Shown here: positions 7,576 to 13,492 of the stretch, piece after piece
Numbering within the stretch: the first letter of the stretch is position 1
Layout: each line of letters starts with the position of its first letter
Source of the DNA: JBEIUO01 sp964549785
GTDB taxonomy: Bacteria; Planctomycetota; Phycisphaerae; Phycisphaerales; UBA1924
DNA length: 14,720 nt
Assembly (NCBI GenBank): GCA_964549785.1
Contig: CAZJXA010000068.1
Span: 1-14,720, forward strand
Direction: 5' to 3'
Position numbers and translations under genes: made by a program
Notes under the pieces: model-generated
Database searches by the model: none
Seen by the model: only the letters and a program-made list of their open reading frames with translations
Told to the model about the DNA's origin: nothing

Positions 7576-7648
7576 GGAGATCTTTCCCTTGGCCGAAACC
7601 ATCGCCCCCCACAACAGCCGGGAAACGGCGACTTCGAATGACCGCCGC

Positions 7649-7654
7649 ATTGTA
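7649..7654 (-). promoter_or_regulatory. Possible -10 (TACAAT) for the DUF1844 gene
   Basis: On the minus strand, bases 7654-7649 read TACAAT, five of six matches to TATAAT. Transcription would start near 7642, giving a leader of about 66 bases. No good -35 is visible. The element overlaps the AGGA ribosome binding site of the divergent lipoprotein gene. Confidence 0.3.
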
Positions 7655-7663
7655 GGAACCGAA

Positions 7664-8995
7664 GTGCCGGATGCCCCGTCGCGGTCGCTGCGTCGCCAGC
7701 TCTCAACGATCGCCGCGGCTTCGCTGCTACTGGTCGGATGTCAGGCGACCCGTGTCCCCTCCACCGCCATCCTCTCTCGGAGTGAGTTTGATCGCACGGT
7801 CGAAGCCCGGGAGTGGAACATCCAGCGGGACCCGGTCCCGCACCCGGACACCGCGCCCACACCCGCCGCCGCCGCCCGCCCGGATGCGATCACGATTTCC
7901 GGGATCGCCGACGCGACGCCGCCCTCAAGCCGCCGCCCGGTGGTGCGTGTCACCGGCCCGATCGCCGCATCGTCCGGAATCACCGACGTGGCCGCCATCG
8001 TCGGCTCGACCGTGGGCTCACCCGAATCCCAAGTTGTAGGGGAATCCGTGTTTATCGACTCCAAAGTCGGCGACGTCAACGGCAAGCCCATCTACGCGGG
8101 CACGTTCCTCGCGCCGATGGCCGATCGCCTCCGCGCCAAAGCCGTCGAGGTGAAGCGCCCTGAGTGGGAGAAGTTCGCGCGAACCGAGATCAACCGGGAA
8201 CTTGATCTCTTTATCGAGGACGAATTGCTTCGGGCCGAAGCCCTCGCGTCGTTCAGTCCCGAACAGCGGCAGGGCTTCCTGGGCTTTATGGAATCCCTCT
8301 CCAAGAAGGTTCAGAGCGAGAACTACGGCAGCCGGGCCTTGGCCGAGAAACGCGCCGAAGAAACCGACGGCCGGAGTTTCGATGAGGCCCTCCGTCGACG
8401 GCAGGACGACGAACTCATCAAGTACCAGCTCGGCGAACAGATTTATCGCCGCGTCAACATCTCGTGGCGTGATATCGAACAGACCTACTACCGCCTCTTT
8501 GACAACTTCAACCCGGCCCCGAAGGCCACGTTCCGAATGATCCAGGTGCTCGACACCAAAGCCCAGGACATCGAAACCGTGAAAACCCGGCTCGCAGCGG
8601 GGGAAGCATTCAAAGACATCGCGTCCGACGCGATCAACATTTACAAGGCCAAGACCGGCGGGCTCGACACGCTCGAGATGAAGGGCGTCAAGGAAGAAGC
8701 CAAGATCTATCTCAACCCCAAACTCAACGAGGCCGCGCGGGTGCTCCCCGTGGGCGACGTAGCCGGCCCCATCGAACTCGACGGCAGCGTCGCGTGGATC
8801 ACGCTCGAAAACATCAACGCTAATACGCGTTCTCTCTACGACGCCCAACTCGTGATCGAGAACGTCCTGCGTGAAGGCCGCACCAACGACGAACGCAAAA
8901 AGTACATCAACCGCCTCCGGGCCCGCGCCAGCATGTCCAAAGTAGACGACATGCGCGAACGTCTGGTGGAGATCGCGGCGGATCGGTTTTACTAA
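7664..8995 (+). CDS. SurA/parvulin-like peptidyl-prolyl isomerase lipoprotein
   Basis: The 443-residue protein is started at GTG 7664. AGGA at 7654-7657 gives an SD at 6 bases, and the resulting N-terminus is a clean lipoprotein signal: basic residues 7-11, a hydrophobic core, and lipobox LVGC with Cys26. Residues 27-125 are a Pro/Ala/Thr-rich, probably disordered tether. Residues about 134-280 are helical and begin with VGDVNGKPIYAGTF, like the N-terminal chaperone domain of SurA. Residues about 285-390 resemble a parvulin domain, with the family-like VLPVGDVAGPIELDGSVAWITLENI region, but the usual ASHIL-type first strand and its His are replaced by ATFRMIQVLD. It likely acts as a periplasmic folding factor anchored to a membrane; catalytic activity is doubtful. 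Confidence 0.75.
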   Translation: MPDAPSRSLRRQLSTIAAASLLLVGCQATRVPSTAILSRSEFDRTVEAREWNIQRDPVPHPDTAPTPAAAARPDAITISGIADATPPSSRRPVVRVTGPIAASSGITDVAAIVGSTVGSPESQVVGESVFIDSKVGDVNGKPIYAGTFLAPMADRLRAKAVEVKRPEWEKFARTEINRELDLFIEDELLRAEALASFSPEQRQGFLGFMESLSKKVQSENYGSRALAEKRAEETDGRSFDEALRRRQDDELIKYQLGEQIYRRVNISWRDIEQTYYRLFDNFNPAPKATFRMIQVLDTKAQDIETVKTRLAAGEAFKDIASDAINIYKAKTGGLDTLEMKGVKEEAKIYLNPKLNEAARVLPVGDVAGPIELDGSVAWITLENINANTRSLYDAQLVIENVLREGRTNDERKKYINRLRARASMSKVDDMRERLVEIAADRFY

Positions 8996-8996
8996 A

Positions 8997-9025
8997 GCGA
9001 CCGATCACGTGGGCGACCAATCACG
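8997..9025 (+). repeat. Two 13-base direct repeats after the lipoprotein stop
   Basis: GCGACCGATCACG (8997-9009) is repeated as GCGACCAATCACG (9013-9025), 12 of 13 identical with a 16-base period. It starts 2 bases after the stop codon. It could be a regulator site for the downstream operon or a chance duplication. Confidence 0.45.
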
Positions 9026-9047
9026 GCATGACCCTTGCGGATACCAA

Positions 9048-9084
9048 GGCCAGCCCACTTTGGCCAGCCGAACGTTGGCCAGCC
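9048..9084 (+). repeat. Three copies of GGCCAGCC, 14-15 bases apart
   Basis: Exact copies at 9048-9055, 9062-9069 and 9077-9084. A fourth exact copy (9216-9223) lies inside the riboswitch aptamer and supplies the 3' strand of the loop pseudoknot and the start of P4. Confidence 0.6.
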
Positions 9085-9089
9085 CAACG
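9073..9089 (+). terminator. CGTTGG/CCAACG hairpin, possible terminator of the lipoprotein gene
   Basis: CGTTGG 9073-9078 pairs with CCAACG 9084-9089 around the loop CCAGC. It overlaps the third GGCCAGCC repeat. It lies 78 bases after the lipoprotein stop and before the presumed operon promoter. No T-run follows. Confidence 0.3.
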
Positions 9090-9098
9090 CTGCGTTCG

Positions 9099-9126
9099 TG
9101 ACTTCCCGCCGAGCACCGCCTAGGGT
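9099..9126 (+). promoter_or_regulatory. Weak promoter candidate for the methionine/homoserine operon
   Basis: GTGACT at 9099-9104 (four of six to TTGACA), a 16-base spacer, and TAGGGT at 9121-9126 (TA...T core) would start transcription near 9132, exactly where the aptamer closing stem begins. Sequence matches are poor; the position is the main argument. Confidence 0.3.
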
Positions 9127-9131
9127 TGGTT

Positions 9132-9243
9132 CTGCATCAAGAGTCCCGGGAGGCCTTGTAACCCGGGCGGCAACCGAGCGGACGTGTCTTAACACGAATC
9201 CAGCCGCGGTGCCGAGGCCAGCCCCTGCGGGGGAGCGATGCGG
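9132..9243 (+). ncRNA. SAM riboswitch aptamer, SAM-I clan (subtype unsettled)
   Basis: Read by eye, the leader folds into the SAM-I-clan architecture. P1: 9132-9138 pairs with 9237-9243, with CATCAAGAG on the 5' side and GAGCGATG on the 3' side. P2: CCCGGG 9145-9150 pairs with CCCGGG 9162-9167. The P2 loop GGCCT (9152-9156) pairs with AGGCC (9215-9219), forming the pseudoknot expected of the clan. Core motifs GGCAACC (9169-9175) and GGTGC (9208-9212) form the base of P3, which continues as GCGG 9178-9181 with CCGC 9204-9207 and a CGTGT/ACACG tip (9183-9196). P4 is CCCC 9222-9225 with GGGG 9229-9232. The short P2 without an obvious kink-turn recalls SAM-IV or SAM-I/IV, while P4 inside P1 recalls SAM-I. 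The downstream gene is a sulfur amino-acid enzyme, as expected for a SAM sensor. Confidence 0.78.
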
Positions 9244-9283
9244 CCGTCCTGAGTCCCTTCTTGGGCCATTCAGCGGCAAACAA

Positions 9284-9302
9284 GATGGTGACGTTCACCA
9301 TC
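9284..9302 (+). promoter_or_regulatory. Hairpin I of the presumed expression platform
   Basis: GATGGTGA 9284-9291 pairs perfectly with TCACCATC 9295-9302 over the loop CGT. Its 5' arm begins with GATG, the same bases as the 3' strand of aptamer P1 (9237-9240), and its 3' arm ends in CATC like the P1 5' strand, so strand exchange with P1 is possible. No T-run follows, which argues against a terminator. Confidence 0.5.
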
Positions 9303-9330
9303 GACCCCGCAACGCTGGACGCTGTTGGTG

Positions 9331-9349
9331 CCGTGAAGGAGTTTCACGG
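9331..9349 (+). promoter_or_regulatory. Hairpin II enclosing the Shine-Dalgarno sequence of the operon's first gene
   Basis: CCGTGAA 9331-9337 pairs perfectly with TTCACGG 9343-9349 around the loop GGAGT. The SD AAGGAG (9336-9341) spans the stem top and loop and lies 10 bases before the GTG start at 9352. TTCAC in hairpin I (9294-9298) could instead pair with GTGAA 9333-9337 and open this stem. This suggests translational control. Confidence 0.55.
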
Positions 9350-9351
9350 CC

Positions 9352-10668
9352 GTGACACGTTTTTCCACCAAACCCGGCGCCCCCGCCCCAGAGTCCGTGT
9401 TCCCGCCGTCACCGGCCCGAGCCCGGGTAGTTGCCAACCTCGGCATCGCAACGTCCGCGCTCCACCCCCCCCGACGTGTCGGCCACGATCTCCTGCGGCC
9501 GCTCGCCGGCTCGATCGTTCAATCCACCAGTTATGCCCAATCAGGCCTGGGTTCGTACGAAGGCCCGACCTACAGCCGCGTCGCCAACCCCAGCGTGGAC
9601 GAACTCGAGACGCTCCTGGGATCGCTCGAGAACGCGCTCCCTTCCGTCACATTCTCAACCGGTCTCGGCGCCGAAACCGGGCTCTTTCTGGCGCTCCTGA
9701 AGGCCGGTGACCACGCCGTCGTCGGAGATGCCATCTACGGTGGAACCACCCGGCTCTTCCGTCAGATCCTCTCCGGATTGGGCATTTCCTTCACGTTTGT
9801 CGACAGCAGCAACCCGGCCGCCGTGGAAGCCGCGATCCGCAACAACACCAAACTCGTCTTTATCGAAAGCCCGGCCAATCCGACCCTCAAGCTCACCGAT
9901 ATCGCCGCCATCGCCGGCATCACCAATCCCCGATCCATCCCCCTCGCCGTCGACAACACCTTCCTGACCCCGGTTCTGCAGCATCCCCTCGAACTCGGCG
10001 CCGACGTCAGCGTCTATTCCACCACCAAGCACATCGAAGGTCACTCCGCTGCGCTGGGCGGCGCGCTCACCACCCGGAACGCCGGGATCGCCGACCGCCT
10101 CCGCTTTATCCGCAAGGCCACGGGCGGCATTCAGACCCCGTTCAACGCGTGGGTCACCGTTCGCGGCATCAAAACCCTCGCGCTCCGCATCCGCGAGCAG
10201 TCCCGCCACGCCGCGACCGTCGCCGCGTGGCTTGATCAATCCGGCCTGGCCGCCCACGTTATCTATCCCGGCCTCACCAATTTCCCGCAGCGTGGTCTGG
10301 CCGAGCGCCAGCACCTGGGCGGGCACGGCGGAGTGGTGACATTCGAACTCAACGGCGGCTATGACGCCGCGGTTTCGTTGCTCTCGAACCTCACATTGGG
10401 AACTCTCGCCGAGCACATCGGCGGCGTCGAAACCCTCTTCACCCACCCCGCAAGCATGACCCACGGCGATGTGCCGCGGGAAGACCGACTGGCGGTCGGG
10501 CTTACCGACGGGCTTATCCGCCTCTCCGTCGGGCTCGAAGATCCGATCGACATCATCCGTGACTTTGCCGACGCCGCGGCCGCCGCCGGCCTTCAACCCG
10601 TTTCATCAAACTCGGCCGTGTCTCGAACCGGTCAAAAGGGGAGCAAACTATGTCGCGCGGTGAACTGA
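9352..10668 (+). CDS. Cys/Met-metabolism PLP enzyme: cystathionine gamma-synthase or acylhomoserine sulfhydrylase
   Basis: The 438-residue protein belongs to the fold-type I PLP family that makes cystathionine or homocysteine from an activated homoserine. Visible landmarks are YSRVANPSVDELE (74-86), FSTGLGAETG (101-110), Tyr129 in DAIYGGT for PLP stacking, Asp201 in AVDNTF for the PLP ring nitrogen, and Lys226 in STTKHIEGHS as the Schiff-base lysine. HPASMTHGDVP (365-375) and GLIRLSVGLEDP (387-398), with Arg390 for the substrate carboxylate, follow. The start is GTG 9352, placed by the SD in hairpin II; about 30 residues precede the usual family start, and GTG 9397 is the alternative. Family members cannot be separated reliably by eye (MetB, MetY, MetZ or methionine gamma-lyase). 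The SAM aptamer upstream and the homoserine genes downstream favour biosynthesis. It overlaps the next gene by 19 bases. Confidence 0.85.
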   Translation: MTRFSTKPGAPAPESVFPPSPARARVVANLGIATSALHPPRRVGHDLLRPLAGSIVQSTSYAQSGLGSYEGPTYSRVANPSVDELETLLGSLENALPSVTFSTGLGAETGLFLALLKAGDHAVVGDAIYGGTTRLFRQILSGLGISFTFVDSSNPAAVEAAIRNNTKLVFIESPANPTLKLTDIAAIAGITNPRSIPLAVDNTFLTPVLQHPLELGADVSVYSTTKHIEGHSAALGGALTTRNAGIADRLRFIRKATGGIQTPFNAWVTVRGIKTLALRIREQSRHAATVAAWLDQSGLAAHVIYPGLTNFPQRGLAERQHLGGHGGVVTFELNGGYDAAVSLLSNLTLGTLAEHIGGVETLFTHPASMTHGDVPREDRLAVGLTDGLIRLSVGLEDPIDIIRDFADAAAAAGLQPVSSNSAVSRTGQKGSKLCRAVN

Positions 10669-12380
10669 TCGTCCTCAAGTTCGGCGGTTCGGTGCTTAAA
10701 GATGAGAAGGCGCTCGCGACGGCGGCCCACGAACTCTACCGGTGGGTGCGGGCCGGCTCGCGGATCGTCGCCGTCGTTTCCGCGTTTGAAGGAACCACCG
10801 ATGCGCTCATCGGCAAGAGCCACGAGTTCACCGACTCCCCGAGTGAGGGTGCACACGCGCTCTTGCTGGCCACCGGCGAACTTACCACCGCCGCACTGCT
10901 CGGGCTCGCCCTGGACCGTGCCGGCGTGCCCAACCGGGTCCTTCCGCCCGCCGCCGTCGGGCTCAAGACCCGCGGCAACGTGCTCGACTCCGCCTGCGTC
11001 AGCATCGACGTCGACGCCGTCAAGCGTCACCTGTCCGAGGTGCCGGTCGCGGTGGTGCCCGGCTTCATCGGCTTGGCGCACGACGGCACCATCACGCTGC
11101 TGGGTCGCGGAGGGTCAGACCTTTCGGCCCTCTTTCTCGCCGACCAACTCGAAGCCGACCGTTGCCGACTCATCAAGGACGTGGGCGGTCTCTTTGAGCG
11201 CGACCCAAAGATTCCGGACCCGAGGGGCCCCGCCAGACGGTTTGAGTCGCTTTCGTGGGACGACGCGCTCGCCCTCGATGGCAAGATCATCCAGCACAAG
11301 GCCGTGCGCTACGCGCGGGAGCGCGGAGTCGCGTTCGAGATCGGCGGCTTTCTCAACCCGCTCGTCTCCCGTGTTGGCGATGAGCCACGCATCACCATTC
11401 CGCCACAGAACCCCTCGCCTCCGCTCCGCGTCGCCGTCGCGGGGTGCGGCGCGGTCGGCCGCGGAGTCGTTGAACACCTCGCGGCCCATCCCGACCTCTT
11501 TGAGGTCGGGGCGGTCCTGGTGCGAGACCCCGCCCGCCACGCGGGGCTACTCGGGGCCGACCGCCTTCTTACCACCGACCCGCACGCACTGGAGTCCGCG
11601 GACCTTCTCATCGAGTTGATCGGCGGCGTTGACCTCTCCCTCCGTCTGGTCCGCAGCGCCCTGGCGCGCGGGGCTCACGTGGTCACCGCGAACAAAGCGC
11701 TCATCGCCCTCCACGGTCCGCAACTCGCCCTTCTCTGCCAGGCCCAGGGCGGTAGCCTTCGATACAGCGCCTCCGTCGGCGGCGGCGTACCGATGATCGA
11801 ATCCGTCCGACGATTCGCAGCCCGCGACACCATCACCGAAATCCGCGGCATCGTGAACGGAACTTGCAACTTCGTGCTCGATCGCGTGGCTTCGGGGCGG
11901 CCCTTCGCCGATGCCGTCTCGGAAGCCCAGACCGCCGGTTTCGCCGAGGCCGATCCGTCGCGTGACCTGCACGGTGTGGACGCCGCCGAGAAACTCGTCG
12001 TTCTCGCCCGCGAGGCGTGGGGAGCACTCCTTTCACCGGACGATGTAACGCGCGAGCCGCTGGACCCGCACTCCTTTCGCAAGGCCGGACCCGGGCAGAT
12101 CGCCCGCCAAATTTCTTCGGTCACTCGCATCAACGGCTCCGTGACCGCTTCGGTTCGTATCGAAGCCCTGGACAAAGAAAGCGCCATCGGCCGCACCGCC
12201 GGCCCGGGCAACATCCTCACCATCCGCGGCGAAACCCTCGCCCCGCTCACGCTCCGGGGCCTGGGGGCCGGACGCTGGCCCACCGCCGAGTCGGTCTTTG
12301 CCGACTGCCTCGACGTCACGCTGCTTCCGCGCGAGAGCAGTGCCATGAATCCTCAGCGGGAGGCCGTCGATGCCGTCTGA
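10650..12380 (+). CDS. thrA: Bifunctional aspartokinase-homoserine dehydrogenase, compact, no ACT domains
   Basis: The 576-residue fusion catalyses the first and third steps from aspartate to homoserine. Residues 1 to about 245 are an amino-acid-kinase domain: KFGGSVL (10-16), VVSAFEGTTDAL (42-53), TGELTTAALL (75-84), LLGRGGSDLSALFLADQL (150-167), KDVGGLFERDP (176-186). Residues about 259-560 are homoserine dehydrogenase: NAD(P)-binding GCGAVG (265-270), TANK with Lys350, SVGGGVPMI (375-383), IVNGTCNFVL (401-410), and AEADPSRDLHGVDAAEKL with Lys448. Only about 13 residues join them. ThrA/MetL-type fusions are about 810-820 residues because of two ACT domains between the halves; none is seen here, nor a C-terminal ACT. 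ATG 10650 has AAGGGGAG 6 bases upstream (10636-10643), inside the end of the preceding gene. The gene overlaps the next by 11 bases. Feedback inhibition by threonine or lysine is therefore not expected. Confidence 0.88.
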   Translation: MSRGELIVLKFGGSVLKDEKALATAAHELYRWVRAGSRIVAVVSAFEGTTDALIGKSHEFTDSPSEGAHALLLATGELTTAALLGLALDRAGVPNRVLPPAAVGLKTRGNVLDSACVSIDVDAVKRHLSEVPVAVVPGFIGLAHDGTITLLGRGGSDLSALFLADQLEADRCRLIKDVGGLFERDPKIPDPRGPARRFESLSWDDALALDGKIIQHKAVRYARERGVAFEIGGFLNPLVSRVGDEPRITIPPQNPSPPLRVAVAGCGAVGRGVVEHLAAHPDLFEVGAVLVRDPARHAGLLGADRLLTTDPHALESADLLIELIGGVDLSLRLVRSALARGAHVVTANKALIALHGPQLALLCQAQGGSLRYSASVGGGVPMIESVRRFAARDTITEIRGIVNGTCNFVLDRVASGRPFADAVSEAQTAGFAEADPSRDLHGVDAAEKLVVLAREAWGALLSPDDVTREPLDPHSFRKAGPGQIARQISSVTRINGSVTASVRIEALDKESAIGRTAGPGNILTIRGETLAPLTLRGLGAGRWPTAESVFADCLDVTLLPRESSAMNPQREAVDAV

Positions 12381-13428
12381 CCCACACGTGACCACCTTCA
12401 CCCACGGGGCGACGATCGTCGGTGCCACCGGCGCGGTCGGCCGCGAAGTTCTGCGCGTGCTGCATGAACGCGGCGTCAAAGCGTCCAAGGTTCGGGCCCT
12501 CGCTTCCGATCAGTCAACGGGGACGCTCGTCCCATTCGGGGACGACGATGTCGTCGTCGAACCGACTACGCCAGAACGTATCCGCTCGGCCCCGGTCTCG
12601 ATCTTCGCTGCCACGGCCGACATCGCCCGACGCTTCGCCCCCGAGGCCGTGGCGGGCGGCACCGTTGTCATCGACAATTCTTCCGCTTTTCGCATGGACC
12701 CCGGCGTCCCGCTCATCGTGCCCGGGGTCAACGGCGGCACCCTGCACGCCGGTTCGCGATTGATCGCCAATCCCAACTGTTCCACGATCATGCTCGTCGT
12801 GGCGCTCGAACCACTCCGCCGCGCCTTTGGCATTGCCCGCGTCGTTGTCTCAACCTATCAGGCCGTTTCCGGGGCGGGGTTGGGTGCGATCGCCGAACTC
12901 CGGTCGCAACTCCAGACCGTTTTGGACGGCGGCGAACCCCGGCCCAGGTTCTTCAAGGAGCCGTGCGCTTTCAATCTCTTCAGCCATGACTCCGAGGTTG
13001 ATGTGGAAGACGGCGTGAACGGCGAAGAACGTAAAATCATGCTGGAGGCCGCCCGAATCTGGGAGGACCGCACGATCCAAGTCACGCCCACCTGTGTCCG
13101 CGTCCCGGTGATCCGGGCCCACAGCCAATCGGTGATGGTCGATCTCCGCACAGCTGTCTCGCTCGCCGACGTCCGATCCGAGTTTCGCGATGGCAAGTCG
13201 ATCTCGATCGTCGATGATCGCGTGAACAACGCATTCCCGACGCCGCTCAAGGCGACCGACCAGGACAACGTGCTCATCGGCCGGATTCGTCCCGACCCTG
13301 CCCAACAGCCCGACGAAAACGACCGCTACACACGCTTCTGCTTCTTCGCCTGCGCGGACCAGCTCCGCCGCGGAGCCGCCACGAACGCGCTCGACATCGC
13401 GGCCCGGCTCGGGCTGCTTCCGGGGTAA
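12370..13428 (+). CDS. asd: Aspartate-semialdehyde dehydrogenase
   Basis: The 352-residue enzyme reduces aspartyl phosphate to aspartate semialdehyde with NADPH, the step between the two activities of the preceding fusion protein. Landmarks: NADP-binding GATGAVG (18-24), DNSSAFRMD (102-110), catalytic Cys137 in NPNCSTI, YQAVSGAG (163-170), and the catalytic His251 in RVPVIRAHSQSV. Length fits the family. ATG 12370 is chosen for its strong SD GGGAGG (12358-12363) 6 bases upstream and because the dinucleotide-binding motif follows directly; it overlaps the preceding stop by 11 bases, so translation is probably coupled. The stop codon lies in a hairpin that probably ends the operon. Confidence 0.95.
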   Translation: MPSDPHVTTFTHGATIVGATGAVGREVLRVLHERGVKASKVRALASDQSTGTLVPFGDDDVVVEPTTPERIRSAPVSIFAATADIARRFAPEAVAGGTVVIDNSSAFRMDPGVPLIVPGVNGGTLHAGSRLIANPNCSTIMLVVALEPLRRAFGIARVVVSTYQAVSGAGLGAIAELRSQLQTVLDGGEPRPRFFKEPCAFNLFSHDSEVDVEDGVNGEERKIMLEAARIWEDRTIQVTPTCVRVPVIRAHSQSVMVDLRTAVSLADVRSEFRDGKSISIVDDRVNNAFPTPLKATDQDNVLIGRIRPDPAQQPDENDRYTRFCFFACADQLRRGAATNALDIAARLGLLPG

Positions 13429-13443
13429 CTTCCGACCCCGGAG
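13418..13443 (+). terminator. Operon-end hairpin spanning the asd stop codon
   Basis: TCCGGGGT 13419-13426 pairs perfectly with ACCCCGGA 13435-13442, with a possible U.G pair outside, around an 8-base loop. The TAA stop at 13426-13428 lies at the stem-loop junction. No T-run follows. Confidence 0.5.
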
Positions 13444-13456
13444 CCCGCCGCGTTTC

Positions 13457-13485
13457 TGGACAGCCGGGCGCCGTTCTGATATACA
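13457..13485 (+). promoter_or_regulatory. Promoter of the asparaginase gene, probably leaderless
   Basis: TGGACA at 13457-13462 (five of six to TTGACA), a 17-base spacer, and TATACA at 13480-13485. A start 7-8 bases downstream falls at 13492-13493, on the A of the ATG. No SD lies between the -10 and the ATG. Confidence 0.5.
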
Positions 13486-13492
13486 TCGCATC

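Noticed and set aside
7097..7663. Longer N-terminus for the parvulin-like lipoprotein
   Set aside because: It would be antisense to DUF1844 and would bury the lipoprotein signal and lipobox in mid-protein.
9048..9084. GGCCAGCC repeats as a small CRISPR array
   Set aside because: Repeats of 8 bases with 6-7 base gaps are far too short, and no cas genes are near.
9284..9302. Hairpin I as an intrinsic terminator
   Set aside because: The bases after the stem (GACCCCGCAACG) have no T-run.
9655..10596. 313-residue minus-strand frame
   Set aside because: Antisense to the PLP enzyme; Gly/Asp/Glu-rich composition typical of the reverse complement of GC-rich coding sequence.
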